The notes: a model not told the origin generated them from the sequence alone. A stretch of 64,000 bases of DNA from Selenomonas sp. (GCA_022482925.1 JAKVOG010000003.1:239761-303760); one strand, 5' to 3'. Numbered from the stretch's first letter, positions 20,381-29,305 are shown. A program made the numbers and translations.

Positions 20381-20998
20381 ATGAAACTACTATTGCATAT
20401 GTGCTGTGGACCGTGTTCCTGCTATCCGGTGAAGAAACTTCGCGCCGATGGCATTGAACCAACGGGTTATTTCTTTAATCCGAATATCCATCCCTATACC
20501 GAGTGGGATCATCGGCTGAAGACGGCCAAAGAATTCGCCGACAAGGTATCTATGGAATTCTATGCGGATGAGAACTATCGTCTGCGTGACTTCCTGAAAA
20601 GAGCCCTGCCGGCGGAGGCAGAGCCAAATGGCCGCTGCACGATGTGCTATACCTGGCGGCTGGAAGAGACGGCCAGGTATGCGGCGGAACATGGCTATGA
20701 TGCATTTACATCGACCTTGTTCTACAGCATCTATCAGCAGCATGATCTCATGAAGCGGACGGCCGAGCATTTTGCCAGCCAGTATGGCGTGAAATTCTAT
20801 TATGAAGACTTCCGGCCCGGCTGGCAGGAAGGCATTGATATCAGCCATGAACTGGAATTATACCGCCAGCCGTATTGCGGTTGTATCTTCAGCGAAGAAG
20901 AGCGATTTAGCAAGGCCATCCGCAAGCAAAAGAAAAAAGAGAACAAAGCGAAGAAAAGAGCCCGGCTGGAGGCTGCGGCCAAAGGAGCAAAGGTATGA
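20381..20998 (+). CDS. queH: Epoxyqueuosine reductase QueH
   Basis: Last step of queuosine synthesis in tRNA wobble position 34 (DUF208 family). MKLLLHMCCGPCSCYPV carries the N-terminal CC-GPC motif, and GRCTMCYTWRLEETA the second cysteine pair; these ligate the Fe-S and metal centres of QueH. ATG 20381 is preferred over 20375 because GGAG then stands eight bases upstream. A lysine-rich C-terminal tail is present. queA, the preceding pathway enzyme, lies two genes downstream. Confidence 0.92.
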   Translation: MKLLLHMCCGPCSCYPVKKLRADGIEPTGYFFNPNIHPYTEWDHRLKTAKEFADKVSMEFYADENYRLRDFLKRALPAEAEPNGRCTMCYTWRLEETARYAAEHGYDAFTSTLFYSIYQQHDLMKRTAEHFASQYGVKFYYEDFRPGWQEGIDISHELELYRQPYCGCIFSEEERFSKAIRKQKKKENKAKKRARLEAAAKGAKV

Positions 20999-22239
20999 TA
21001 CAACGCGAAAAAAAGTCTTATCATGTGTATGGCCTGGCTGTCATCCTGATGCTTTTCACGCTGCTGATTGGACCAATCCAGGCGGCGGAGGCAGCCTGGC
21101 AGCCTGAGATTCTTGTGGGACTTTCCAGCGGACAGTCTCAGGTAAGGCTCTCTGCAAATGTTCCCACGGTGCTGCGCTCATCTGGCTCAGCCAGTGTCCT
21201 GCAGAAGTTCAAGGCCGACACAGCGATTGCGATTGCCATGACCAATGGAACGATTACCGTGAATGGCACGCCGCTAAAAGTACAGGCTGTTCAAGGACTG
21301 GATCTCATTGCGCCTGACAACCGTAATCTGGCCGGACAGGTCACTACAATCAATGGCAAAAACTATCGGGGCGCGGTACGGCTGCAAAACCGGAACGGCC
21401 GGCTGACGGTCATTAACCGGGTGACCGTAGAGGAATATCTGCGTGGTGTAGTGCCAGAAGAAATGCCGCCAGAATGGAATATGGAGGCGCTCAAGGCGCA
21501 ATCTGTAGCTGCCCGTACCTTTGCCCTGAAGAATCGGCACCGGCATGTCAAGGATGGCTATGACCTGTGCGCGTTGAATCACTGCCAGCAATATGGCGGT
21601 GTTGCGGCTGAACGCACGACTACCAATCAGGCAGTCGCTGCCACTCGTGGCGAAGCTGTTGTCTATAAGGGGCAGTCCATTGATGCTGTATTCCATACGG
21701 ATTCCGGTGGTATGACGGAAAACAGTGAAAATGTCTGGGGCAGTTCCATTCCTTACCTGCGGGCAGTTACAGAGGTTTATCCGCATACCCAGGCTTGGGA
21801 TAAGAATATCACCGCTGATGATCTGAGAACAATTCTTGCTCGTCATGGAAAGCCGTTGGACAGTCTTAAAAAGATTACGCTGTCCTCACTGGACACTACC
21901 GGGAAAGCTTCTGCTGACCGCACAGCTTCCGGACGCGTGCGTGCCGTGCGTTTTGAAGAAAATAAAGGCCAGACATCTGTCAGTGGCAATGATTTGCGAA
22001 ACTGGCTGGGACTGCGCAGTACCTTGTTCCAGATGACGCTGCGCAATGATGTCGTATTCATCACCGGCTATGGCTGGGGACATGGCCTTGGCCTTTCCCA
22101 ATGGGGAGCGAAAGCCTTTGCCGATGTGAAGCATATGAAGTATACGGACATCCTGAGCCATTACTATACCGGTACCAATCTGAAGAAAACTATATTGATA
22201 AATAGAGGGATTAAACATGTTATTATTATCGGACTTTGA
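20995..22239 (+). CDS. SpoIID/LytB domain protein (secreted lytic enhancer)
   Basis: 414 residues, ATG overlapping the queH stop (ATGA). An N-terminal signal anchor ([25 protein letters not shown]) is followed by the SpoIID domain: [51 protein letters not shown] and [16 protein letters not shown]. Such proteins bind or cleave glycan strands (SpoIID is a lytic transglycosylase during sporulation); in non-sporulating lineages they act on the cell wall. The last 20 or so codons run into queA, giving a 23-base overlap. Confidence 0.9.
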   Translation: MIQREKKSYHVYGLAVILMLFTLLIGPIQAAEAAWQPEILVGLSSGQSQVRLSANVPTVLRSSGSASVLQKFKADTAIAIAMTNGTITVNGTPLKVQAVQGLDLIAPDNRNLAGQVTTINGKNYRGAVRLQNRNGRLTVINRVTVEEYLRGVVPEEMPPEWNMEALKAQSVAARTFALKNRHRHVKDGYDLCALNHCQQYGGVAAERTTTNQAVAATRGEAVVYKGQSIDAVFHTDSGGMTENSENVWGSSIPYLRAVTEVYPHTQAWDKNITADDLRTILARHGKPLDSLKKITLSSLDTTGKASADRTASGRVRAVRFEENKGQTSVSGNDLRNWLGLRSTLFQMTLRNDVVFITGYGWGHGLGLSQWGAKAFADVKHMKYTDILSHYYTGTNLKKTILINRGIKHVIIIGL

Positions 22240-23308
22240 TTATGACCTGCCAGAAGAACGCATTGCCCAGACGCCGATTGAGCCGCGGAATGCATCCCGG
22301 CTCATGGTCCTTGATCCAGTAGAGAAGACCATCGATCACCGGCACTTCTATGACCTGAAAGAGTATCTGGAGCCGGGCGACACCCTGATCTTCAACGATA
22401 CCCGTGTCATGCCGGCCGCGCTGATCGGTCATCGTGACCAGACCGGCGGCAAGGTTGAGGTATTCCTGCTGCGCCGCATCGACGCAACGCATTGGGAAAC
22501 ACTGGTAAAGCCGGGCAAGAAGGCAAAGCCGGGCAATGTCATCAACTTCAGTGAAGAACTCAGCTGCACCGTTACCGATCATACAGACTTCGGTGGACGC
22601 ATCGTCGAATTCAAATTTGATGGCGTATTCGAGGAAATCCTCGACCGTCTCGGTGAAACGCCACTGCCGCCGTACATCCATGAGCGCCTGGAAGATAAAG
22701 AGCGCTATCAGACCGTCTATAACCGCGAAGAAGGCTCAGCAGCCGCTCCGACGGCTGGTCTGCACTTCACCAAGGAACAAATGCAGGAACTCAAGGACAT
22801 GGGGGTCAACCTTGGTTTTGTCACACTGCATGTAGGCCTGGGCACGTTCCGTCCGGTCAATGTGGAAGACATTGAGAAGCACGATATGCATAAAGAATTC
22901 TACCGCATCTCCGATGAGACGGCCAAGCTTGTCATGGACACCAAGGCAGCCGGTCACCGCGTCATCGCTGTTGGTACGACAAGCATCCGGACACTCGAAT
23001 CTGCGGCCACTGCCAAAGGCCAGATCGCAGGCAAGAGCGGCTGGACCGAGATCTTCATCTATCCGGGCTATGACTTCAAGATCGTAGACGGCATCATCAC
23101 GAACTTCCATCTGCCAAAATCGACCCTGCTCATGCTGATCAGCGCATTTGCCGGTCGTAAGTTCGTCCTGGAAGCCTATAAGACGGCTGTAGAGATGAAA
23201 TACAGATTCTTTAGTTTTGGCGATGCAATGTATTTGTCAGTACAACAGAATAAAGATGAGCGGGACAAAGAACTGGCTGAATTGGAAAGCAGCCATACAG
23301 AAGCCTGA
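22217..23308 (+). CDS. queA: S-adenosylmethionine:tRNA ribosyltransferase-isomerase
   Basis: Transfers and isomerises the ribosyl moiety of SAM to 7-aminomethyl-7-deazaguanine in tRNA, giving epoxyqueuosine. 363 residues with the typical start [19 protein letters not shown] and conserved [20 protein letters not shown] and [19 protein letters not shown]. Overlaps the SpoIID-like gene, implying coupled translation. QueH then acts on its product. Confidence 0.97.
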   Translation: MLLLSDFDYDLPEERIAQTPIEPRNASRLMVLDPVEKTIDHRHFYDLKEYLEPGDTLIFNDTRVMPAALIGHRDQTGGKVEVFLLRRIDATHWETLVKPGKKAKPGNVINFSEELSCTVTDHTDFGGRIVEFKFDGVFEEILDRLGETPLPPYIHERLEDKERYQTVYNREEGSAAAPTAGLHFTKEQMQELKDMGVNLGFVTLHVGLGTFRPVNVEDIEKHDMHKEFYRISDETAKLVMDTKAAGHRVIAVGTTSIRTLESAATAKGQIAGKSGWTEIFIYPGYDFKIVDGIITNFHLPKSTLLMLISAFAGRKFVLEAYKTAVEMKYRFFSFGDAMYLSVQQNKDERDKELAELESSHTEA

Positions 23309-23316
23309 TCATATAG

Positions 23317-23355
23317 AAAGAGCCTCCACAGCCGTTGCAGTTGTGGAGGCTCTTT
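23317..23355 (+). terminator. Terminator after queA
   Basis: AAAGAGCCTCCACA pairs perfectly with TGTGGAGGCTCTTT around a GCCGTTGCAGT loop. Confidence 0.8.
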
Positions 23356-23361
23356 ATGTAC

Positions 23362-23433
23362 AGTCAATCGCACGCCGATGTGTGCGATTGACTCTGAAGC
23401 AATAGAAAAAGCCCCGGATAGCGACTCCGGAGC
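23362..23433. repeat. Two further hairpins downstream of queA
   Basis: AGTCAATCGCAC (23362-23373) pairs with GTGCGATTGACT (23382-23393), 12 bp. Then GCCCCGGA pairs with TCCGGAGC (23411-23433); read on the minus strand this second stem is followed by TTTTT, so it has terminator form for leftward transcription, although no leftward gene is now present to its right. The rest of the gap up to 23520 is AT-rich and shows no gene. Confidence 0.6.
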
Positions 23434-23526
23434 CTTGCTCTAATGCCTGAAATACTCAATTTCTTAGCTACGATTATTATAGCATATTTTGTTATTATTT
23501 TTTAGGCGCTCGATATCCTGCAAAAC

Positions 23527-23562
23527 AATCATTATCATGTCATCAGTCCTTTGTGATATAAT
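23527..23562 (+). promoter_or_regulatory. Orphan promoter with a Fur-like box, cut off by IS66
   Basis: An extended -10 (TGATATAAT, 23555-23562) has an overlapping upstream ATCATTATCAT stretch (about 23528-23538) that resembles a Fur box half. An AGGGGGAAG ribosome-binding-like site follows at 23582-23590, but the next base block is the left end of IS66, so no native gene follows. Confidence 0.4.
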
Positions 23563-23688
23563 GAGAAGAGAGTAAATTGATAGGGGGAAGCAAAGTAACC
23601 GTCAAATAATATGGTGTATTTAATATCGACCTCCCATGTGAGATAATATGTTTGTCGAAAACATAAAAAACACAACACAAAAAACGTA

Positions 23689-23710
23689 AAAAACCAAGCA
23701 CTTGGTTTTT
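23689..23710 (+). promoter_or_regulatory. Perfect hairpin before IS66 tnpA
   Basis: AAAAACCAAG, CA, CTTGGTTTTT: a 10-bp perfect palindrome ending in five T residues and followed at once by GGGGAGG, the ribosome-binding site of tnpA. It may act as a terminator or mask the site in read-through transcripts. Confidence 0.5.
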
Positions 23711-23724
23711 GGGGAGGTCTTTCC

Positions 23725-24114
23725 TTGAATCAGGTCCAACAAATCAAGACACAGCATAGCATTGAGCAATGGAAGAAGGTCATCATGGACCAACAGGCTA
23801 GTGGCCTTTCTGGTCGGGCATACTGCCAGCTGCATGCCATCCGAGAAAATCGTTTCTACTACTGGATCCGCAAGATACGCGAATCCATCGTGGCGATGCA
23901 GCCTGTAGTTACCAGCACTAGCCAGGAGCCTGTTACTGAGACACAGTTTGCTGTAGTTTCAGCAGCAACCGTCACCGTCAAGAATCGCCAGGAGAATGTC
24001 CCAAAACTGCTCCTTCATTATGGTCCAATCAAGTTTGAGCTTACAGATCAGACGTCTCCGGAACTTCTGCGACAGACGCTTCAAGTTCTTCAGGATGTGC
24101 TTCCACCATGTTAG
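23725..24114 (+). CDS. tnpA: IS66 accessory protein TnpA
   Basis: 129 residues from TTG 23725. IQQWKKVIMDQQ-type start and SGLSGRAYCQLHAIRENRFYYWIRKIR, a helix-turn-helix shared by IS66 first ORFs. Required with TnpB and TnpC for transposition. Its end overlaps tnpB by seven bases. Confidence 0.85.
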   Translation: MNQVQQIKTQHSIEQWKKVIMDQQASGLSGRAYCQLHAIRENRFYYWIRKIRESIVAMQPVVTSTSQEPVTETQFAVVSAATVTVKNRQENVPKLLLHYGPIKFELTDQTSPELLRQTLQVLQDVLPPC

Positions 24115-24464
24115 CTCGTGAGATATCTGCCGACCATATCTATCTGGCTTGTGGGCATACAGACATGCGCAAGTCCATCGACGGACTTGCCAGTATCGTG
24201 TCATCCCATTTCAAGATGGACCCGCATCAGCCGTCGTTGTTCCTGTTCTGCGGTCGGCGCAAAGATCGCATCAAGGCACTGCTCTGGGACGAGACCGGCT
24301 TCCTCCTGCTGTATAAGCGCCTGGAAAATGGTCAGTATCAGTGGCCGAGCAAGCCGGAGGATATCCTGGAGCTTTCCGAGCAGCAGCTTCGCTGGCTTAC
24401 AGATGGCTTATCTATCGATCAGCCCCGTGCCGTCCAGAAAGTGCATCCTACCCGTACAATCTAA
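24108..24464 (+). CDS. tnpB: IS66 accessory protein TnpB
   Basis: 118 residues; the core IYLACGHTDMRKSIDGLA and LFLFCGRRKDRIKALLWDE is the IS66 Orf2 signature. The gap to tnpC (24465-24576) holds a terminator-like stem, AGCCCCCGC with GCGGGGCT followed by TTTTT at 24503-24538. Confidence 0.92.
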   Translation: MLAREISADHIYLACGHTDMRKSIDGLASIVSSHFKMDPHQPSLFLFCGRRKDRIKALLWDETGFLLLYKRLENGQYQWPSKPEDILELSEQQLRWLTDGLSIDQPRAVQKVHPTRTI

Positions 24465-24576
24465 GCTGCAGATGTGCATAACTACGTAAATCTGTGGATA
24501 GCTGAGCCCCCGCCACTACTGGCGTTGCGGGGCTTTTTGCGGTACAATAGAAGGAGCAAAAACAAGGAGGCTTCCC

Positions 24577-26145
24577 ATGACTGACCTGCGCGAGCAAGAG
24601 ATGCAAAACCGGATAGATGCCCTGGCAAATGAGAAACGGAACCTGAAAGAGGAAAACCAGTATCTCAAGGAACAGATTGCCCAGCTGAAGAAGATGGCAT
24701 TCGGCTCAAAAACCGAAAAGACGAAACGCGTCCTCGGCGACAACGAGGAAATCAATCTCTTCAACGAGGCGGAAGTTGAGGCCAAAGCAAGTGCTCCGGA
24801 GCCCACCATTGAAGTACCAGCACATCAGCGCCGGAAAAAGCAAAGTGGACGCACGGAGGAAATCCTGAACTCTTTCCCTCATGAAGAGCAGGTCATCACC
24901 CTGCCAGAAGATCAGCGGGTCTGCAAGCGCTGCGGAGCGCCGCTCACTTCCATGGGCAAGGAGAAAATCCGCACGGAAGTCCAGTTTATCCCAGCGACTA
25001 TCAAGGTCATCGACTTCTACCGGGAAACCTTCCAGTGCCTGGAGTGCCGGAAGCAGGACCATTTCTCGATTGAGAAACCAGTAATGCCGCAGCCGGTCCT
25101 GGCAAAATCCATTGCTTCACCATCCAGCGTATCCCATGTCATCTGCCAGAAATATCTGTTATCCCTGCCACTTTACCGACAGGAACAGGAGTGGAAGGGC
25201 ATCGGCCTCATGCTTTCACGGGCTACCCTGTCGAACTGGGTCATCCGGCCGACAGAAGACTGGCTCATGCCCGTAGTGGAGCGGATGCATATGCACCTGC
25301 TGCAGCTGCCGGTCATCCATGCGGATGAAACGCCAGTCCAGGTGCTCAACGAGAAGAACCGGAAGAACACTACGAAGTCTTTCATGTGGGTGTACACTAA
25401 CGGAGAGTATGAGGTGAACTGGCAGATTCGTATCTATGAATACCATTCGGGCCGGAGTGGCAACTTCGCTGCGGATTTTCTGGAAGGATTCCATGGAATC
25501 CTCCAGACAGATGGCTACAGCGGATACGAGAAGATTTCCTGTGAGGCACACGCACTCTGCTGGGTCCATGCCCGCCGGTACTTCGTGGAGGCAATTCCGA
25601 CAGGATTAGAGAAGGAAGAGATTGCTGAGACTACCAGTGGACAAGCGCTCAACCGGATCAATGAATTGTTCGCGCTGGACAAGGAATTGGCAGAGCTGCC
25701 CGTCGCTGAACGGCAGCAAGAACGTCTGCGGCTTGAAAAGGACAAGCTGGAGGCGCTGTTCATGTGGCTGAAAACAGTTCAGCCGGAAACAGCGCCGAAG
25801 TCTGCCTTAGGCAAAGCCGTAAACTATGTCCTGAATCATCAGGAGGGCTTATCTGTCTATCTGCTCCATGGCGCAGCAGCCATGTCCAATAATATCTGTG
25901 AACGGGCCATCCGGAACTTCACCATAGGTCGGAAGAACTGGTTGTTCAGCGGATCCCCGAAGGGAGCCGCAGCCAGCGCTGCGGCCTACAGCATGATTGA
26001 GACCAGCAAGGCGAACGGACTGGATCCATTCAAGTATCTAACCTATCTCTTCACGAAGCTTCCGAATATGGATTTCAAGATTCATCCAGAGTTCCTGGAT
26101 AGCGTCCTTCCTTGGGCCGATGAAATCCAGCAAAACTGCAAATAA
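24577..26145 (+). CDS. tnpC: IS66 family transposase TnpC
   Basis: 522-residue DDE transposase, apparently full length. An N-terminal leucine-zipper-like coiled coil (about 1-45) precedes a zinc-finger (VCKRCGAPL and FQCLECRKQDH), the catalytic domain (VIHADETPVQVL, LQTDGYSGY) and the C-terminal NICERAIRNFTIGRKNWLFSGS with the last catalytic Glu. No frame damage, so the element could be active. Confidence 0.95.
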   Translation: MTDLREQEMQNRIDALANEKRNLKEENQYLKEQIAQLKKMAFGSKTEKTKRVLGDNEEINLFNEAEVEAKASAPEPTIEVPAHQRRKKQSGRTEEILNSFPHEEQVITLPEDQRVCKRCGAPLTSMGKEKIRTEVQFIPATIKVIDFYRETFQCLECRKQDHFSIEKPVMPQPVLAKSIASPSSVSHVICQKYLLSLPLYRQEQEWKGIGLMLSRATLSNWVIRPTEDWLMPVVERMHMHLLQLPVIHADETPVQVLNEKNRKNTTKSFMWVYTNGEYEVNWQIRIYEYHSGRSGNFAADFLEGFHGILQTDGYSGYEKISCEAHALCWVHARRYFVEAIPTGLEKEEIAETTSGQALNRINELFALDKELAELPVAERQQERLRLEKDKLEALFMWLKTVQPETAPKSALGKAVNYVLNHQEGLSVYLLHGAAAMSNNICERAIRNFTIGRKNWLFSGSPKGAAASAAAYSMIETSKANGLDPFKYLTYLFTKLPNMDFKIHPEFLDSVLPWADEIQQNCK

Positions 26146-26156
26146 CCGATCTAGTG

Positions 26157-26186
26157 GTCAGCCAAACTTGGCTGGCCTTTTTGTTT
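26157..26186 (+). terminator. Terminator at the right end of IS66
   Basis: GTCAGCCAA and TTGGCTGGC form a stem of about nine base pairs followed by CTTTTTG. Confidence 0.65.
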
Positions 26187-26225
26187 GGGAGGACTGACAC
26201 CTGATGATTTAACGCTTACAATCAA

Positions 26226-26269
26226 AATAAAAAATCCCCCATTAAGAAATATATCTATCTTAATGGGGA
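26226..26269 (-). terminator. Terminator of the His-rich protein gene
   Basis: Read leftward: TCCCCATTAAGA (26069-side arm 26269-26258) pairs with TCTTAATGGGGA (26247-26236) and is followed by a T-rich run (26234-26227). It begins only seven bases from the IS66 right end. Confidence 0.8.
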
Positions 26270-26276
26270 ATCCTGA

Positions 26277-26465
26277 TTATGGCATAGGCGGGGCTGGTTT
26301 TTTATGATGATGATGATGAGCTGGTGGTGGTGGTACCTGCGCATCCTGATATTCCGGATGCATAGGAGAAGCCTCTGTTACGGCGGCGAAGTTGCAAGAT
26401 ACTCCTGCAACGACTGCTATACCTAAGCAAAGGGAAAGAATAAATTTTTTACTGGTGTTTTTCAT
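26277..26465 (-). CDS. Small secreted His/Pro-rich protein, unknown function
   Basis: 62 residues from ATG 26465, chosen because AAAGGAAG stands about nine bases upstream; a longer ORF reaching 26522 lacks this. A signal peptide is clear (MKNTSKKFILSLCLGIAVV, then small residues and TEAS). The mature part is short: PMHPEYQDAQVPPPPA, five consecutive His, then KKPAPPMP. The His tract suggests binding of transition metal in the periplasm; this is inference. I do not recognise a characterised family. It has its own terminator and lies between two insertion sequences. Confidence 0.7.
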   Translation of the reverse strand: MKNTSKKFILSLCLGIAVVAGVSCNFAAVTEASPMHPEYQDAQVPPPPAHHHHHKKPAPPMP

Positions 26466-26546
26466 TTGAAACACTTCCTTTGATTTGATAAGTACACTAT
26501 ACAGTTTCAATATCAAAAACAAAGTATATTTGGATGAATTTCGAAT

Positions 26547-26554
26547 TAAAATCC
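26547..26554 (+). repeat. Left target-site duplication of the IS256 element
   Basis: TAAAATCC, repeated exactly at 27904-27911. Confidence 0.9.
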
Positions 26555-27903
26555 GATAGTGTCAAGTTAATTGTGTAAACGTTCCTGCAAGTATTCCGCG
26601 CTGTTCTCACCGGTCAGGATCATCGAACATGCTTAATAAATCGCTTTCAGCTGCATTAAATCCAAGATGGACACGTGCTGATTGTTTCCGGTTATAATCA
26701 CTGTAATATGTACAGACGAACCGCTCTAGTGACGCCTCATTCGGAAATTGCTCCTTCAGCTTTGCATGGTGCTTAAGGCCTTTGTTGTTATTCTCGATGA
26801 GGTTGGAAGTGTAGACACTGCGATGGATGCTGGACGGAAAGCGGTAAAATTCAAAGAGCCCTTCCTGACTGGCAAACATATTTGCAAGTTTAGGATACTT
26901 TGAGGCCCATTTATCAAGGAACCTGCCAAGATTTTCCATAGCAGACTTCGCGTCTTCAGCTCGGTATACCAACTTGAAATCTGCTAAGATTTCCTTACGG
27001 AATTTAGGCCGGACCAGTCGCGAAATCGTGCGTGCAAGATGTACATAGCAATACTGATGCTTTGCCTTTGGAAACAACTCCAGAAGCTTCTCACGAATTC
27101 CTGAAAGGCCGTCCGTAACGAAGAGCAGCACATCCTCCAGACCACGAGCCTGCAACTTATGAAAAAGGTCTTCATAATTACTTGCTGACTCTGTCGGATA
27201 TACGCTGTACTCCAATACTTCCTTGTGCCCATCCGGCGTAATTCCAAGGATAACATGCAAAGCCTCTTTAGCAACACTATCCCGTCTGAGATTCAGATAC
27301 GTGGCATCGCAGTAAATGACGGCATACCGGCCGCTGACCTTGCGGCTATGGAATTCTGCTACCTGCGTTTCTACAGCGCTAGCAATATTTGACACGGTCT
27401 GCGGCGTGTAGTACTGTCCGTACATCTGCTCAACCAGGTCGCTGATCTGGCGTGTGGTGACTCCATGCTGATAGAGCTGGATGATGGTAGTTTCCAAAGC
27501 GTCGTCCTGCCGTTTGCGCTCAGGTACGGTCTGTTGTTGGAAAAGCCCATTGCGGTCACGCGGAATCTGAAGCTGAAGCAGACCATATTCCGTATGGAAC
27601 TCACGTGGATAAAAACCATTCCGGCTGTTGCCGGAGCCCCAGCCATTGGAGCTATGTTTCTCATAGCCCAAAAAGCTGGACAGTTCAGCCTTAAGCAGCT
27701 GATTGATGGCATCTTCTAGTTCCTGGCGAAAAACATCTTCAACGGAACGTTTTGCTACTAGCGCTTGCATGAGTTTTGTGTTAAGATTTGACATTAGGGA
27801 ACCTCGTTTCTGTAGTGTCTTGGTTTGCACTTAACACTATACAGGAATGAGGTTCCTTTTTCTATGGGCCTCTTAAAGTTTACACAAGTTATTTTACACT
27901 ATC
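26555..27903 (-). mobile_element. Complete IS256-family insertion sequence
   Basis: 1349 bp. The left end GATAGTGTCAAGTTAATTGT and the complement of the right end GATAGTGTAAAATAACTTGT are imperfect inverted repeats (TGTGTAAAC follows in both). Perfect 8-bp direct repeats TAAAATCC flank it, so this is a simple and probably recent insertion into the spacer between the His-rich gene and the flavodoxin gene. Confidence 0.95.
26607..27794 (-). CDS. IS256 family transposase
   Basis: 395 residues from ATG 27794 (MSNLNTKLMQALVAKRSVEDVF). Mutator-type DDE enzyme: YCDATYLNLRRDS holds the first Asp, FVTDGLSGIREKL the second, and SNLIENNNKGLKHHAK the catalytic Glu. Frame is intact. An upstream in-frame start at 27830 is less likely, lacking a clear site. 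The ribosome-binding candidate is GAGGTTCCCTA just before ATG. Confidence 0.95.
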   Translation of the reverse strand: MSNLNTKLMQALVAKRSVEDVFRQELEDAINQLLKAELSSFLGYEKHSSNGWGSGNSRNGFYPREFHTEYGLLQLQIPRDRNGLFQQQTVPERKRQDDALETTIIQLYQHGVTTRQISDLVEQMYGQYYTPQTVSNIASAVETQVAEFHSRKVSGRYAVIYCDATYLNLRRDSVAKEALHVILGITPDGHKEVLEYSVYPTESASNYEDLFHKLQARGLEDVLLFVTDGLSGIREKLLELFPKAKHQYCYVHLARTISRLVRPKFRKEILADFKLVYRAEDAKSAMENLGRFLDKWASKYPKLANMFASQEGLFEFYRFPSSIHRSVYTSNLIENNNKGLKHHAKLKEQFPNEASLERFVCTYYSDYNRKQSARVHLGFNAAESDLLSMFDDPDR

Positions 27904-27911
27904 TAAAATCC
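27904..27911 (+). repeat. Right target-site duplication of the IS256 element
   Basis: TAAAATCC, identical to 26547-26554. Confidence 0.9.
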
Positions 27912-27942
27912 CTTTGGTTACAACAAAATAATATATGATTTA

Positions 27943-28443
27943 TTAATTATTGCTATTGGAATGGATTTTCTGGAGCTGGACTGCCATACGCTGACCATAG
28001 GTATGGAACAATTCCTGGAAGGATTCCATATTCTGTCGCATGCCTACCGGACCAAGATGAATGACTGGTTTGCCGAAGGCTACGCCGCCGGAGTAAGTCA
28101 TCATGCCGAGGACCAATTCGTGGGTCAGCAGGATTTGCAAAGCGTTTTCGGCGCCACCATGTATATACTGCTCTGTGGCAAAGGCACCGCCCAGTTTGCC
28201 GGCCAGATTCAATTTTCCACCATTCTGTTCCAGCCACAGTTTCATTTTTCCCGTAGTAGAGGCCATGTAGGTAGGTGAACCGAAAATAATCAGATCAGCC
28301 GATTGGATGTAATCGGTGTCGATCTTATCGATGTGGAATGTCTGCACTTCAATGTTCGTATCGTCTTTTATGCCTTCAGCAATATAGGTTGCGGCAGTAG
28401 CGGTATGTCCGGTTTGAGAATCATATAGAATAGCTGCTTTCAT
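27943..28443 (-). CDS. Flavodoxin / NADPH-dependent FMN reductase-like protein
   Basis: 166 residues from ATG 28443 after AAGGATG. MKAAILYDSQTGHTATAATYIAEGI matches the FMN phosphate-binding loop of WrbA/flavodoxin-fold proteins (T/S-x-T-G-x-T), and IIFGSPTYMASTTGKMKLWLE the second flavin loop. Probably an FMN-binding electron carrier or quinone reductase in the cytoplasm; partners are not evident. Its downstream region was the landing site of IS256. The gap 28471-28724 on its upstream side holds AT-rich promoter-like sequence on both strands and no gene. Confidence 0.8.
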   Translation of the reverse strand: MKAAILYDSQTGHTATAATYIAEGIKDDTNIEVQTFHIDKIDTDYIQSADLIIFGSPTYMASTTGKMKLWLEQNGGKLNLAGKLGGAFATEQYIHGGAENALQILLTHELVLGMMTYSGGVAFGKPVIHLGPVGMRQNMESFQELFHTYGQRMAVQLQKIHSNSNN

Positions 28444-28620
28444 AAAGAGTGACATCCTTTCAAGACACATAGTGAATTATTTTCCAATATATTATATGTT
28501 TTATATTATACGCTTTTTTAGGATTTCACGGAAGCTGAAACGTTTTTTCGATGTATCTGCTGACAGAGTGGAGGAAAAGCTGGAAAGAAAATGTTCATGT
28601 AGTCATTCCCTATGTCCACA

Positions 28621-28629
28621 TGATATAAT
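28621..28629 (+). promoter_or_regulatory. Extended -10 promoter element for the acetyltransferase
   Basis: TGATATAAT (28621-28629), TG-N-TATAAT form, without a good -35 match, about 95 bases before the start codon. Confidence 0.4.
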
Positions 28630-28724
28630 TATCGGAGAGGGCAGATCAGCGGCGGTGATCCTGGAGTGATCGTCCGATGCTGTATTGCTGCAGGCTGGTT
28701 CCAATCGTTGGAGGAGGAAACGTG

Positions 28725-29204
28725 ATGAGATATCTTCGCGCAATGAGTCATGACATTCCACAGATTGTAGAGAAAAGGATTGCCTACCTTCATGAATATC
28801 ATCAGGGAATGAGTCAGCATTATGTGGATGATCTTATACCCAAGCTTGACCGGTATTTCAAAAAGCATCTAAATGAAGATATTTATGCGTACCTTGCTTG
28901 TGATGACGAGCAGCGGGTTCGGTCTATTGCATTGCTGCTCATTACCGAAAAGCCCGCCCGCCCGGCATTCATCAATGGCCGGACCGGTCTGGTACTCAAT
29001 GTGTATACCGAGCCCGACTTCCGGAAGCAGGGCCATGCGGAAAAGCTGATGCAGTTCTTGCTGGATGATGCACATCAGTTTGAATTGGATTATGTTGAGC
29101 TGACTGCTACAGAAAGCGGCTATCCGCTCTATCAAAAATTGGGGTTCCATGATTTCGTTCCGGAAACGAAGCCAATGAAAATGCATTTACGAAAAGAGCT
29201 ATAG
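28725..29204 (+). CDS. GNAT family N-acetyltransferase
   Basis: 159 residues; ATG 28725 after GGAGGAGG. The acetyl-CoA binding motif A is visible as VLNVYTEPDFRKQGHAEKLMQFLLDDA (R-x-x-G-x-A form), followed by VELTATESGYPLYQKLGFHDF, the usual C-terminal strand and Tyr. Substrate unknown. It is monocistronic, ahead of the rimP promoter. Confidence 0.85.
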   Translation: MRYLRAMSHDIPQIVEKRIAYLHEYHQGMSQHYVDDLIPKLDRYFKKHLNEDIYAYLACDDEQRVRSIALLLITEKPARPAFINGRTGLVLNVYTEPDFRKQGHAEKLMQFLLDDAHQFELDYVELTATESGYPLYQKLGFHDFVPETKPMKMHLRKEL

Positions 29205-29247
29205 TCTGAGAAGCCCCAATATATAATGGCTGAACGTAGATTTTTCC

Positions 29248-29276
29248 TTTACACCATTAGGAACCTATGGTATAAT
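29248..29276 (+). promoter_or_regulatory. Promoter of the rimP-nusA-infB operon
   Basis: TTTACA (29248-29253), 17-base spacer, perfect TATAAT (29271-29276). It precedes a hairpin-containing leader of about 90 bases. Confidence 0.8.
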
Positions 29277-29305
29277 CAAGAAGTTAATTTAAGTGTTCTT
29301 ATGTT

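Larger units (their letters stand above)
23595..26219 (+). mobile_element. Complete IS66-family insertion sequence
   Basis: About 2.6 kb with terminal inverted repeats. The left end begins GTAACCGTCAAATAATATGG at 23595; the complement of the right end, ending at 26219, begins GTAAGCGTTAAATCATCAGG. The GTAA start, three-gene layout (tnpA, tnpB, tnpC) and length are typical of IS66. The eight bases outside each end (GAAGCAAA and AATCAAAA) do not match, so the usual 8-bp target duplication is absent. Confidence 0.9.

Noticed and set aside
26290..26325. Five-histidine run as vector-tag contamination
   Set aside because: It lies in a complete gene with signal peptide, native ribosome-binding site and terminator, between genomic insertion sequences.
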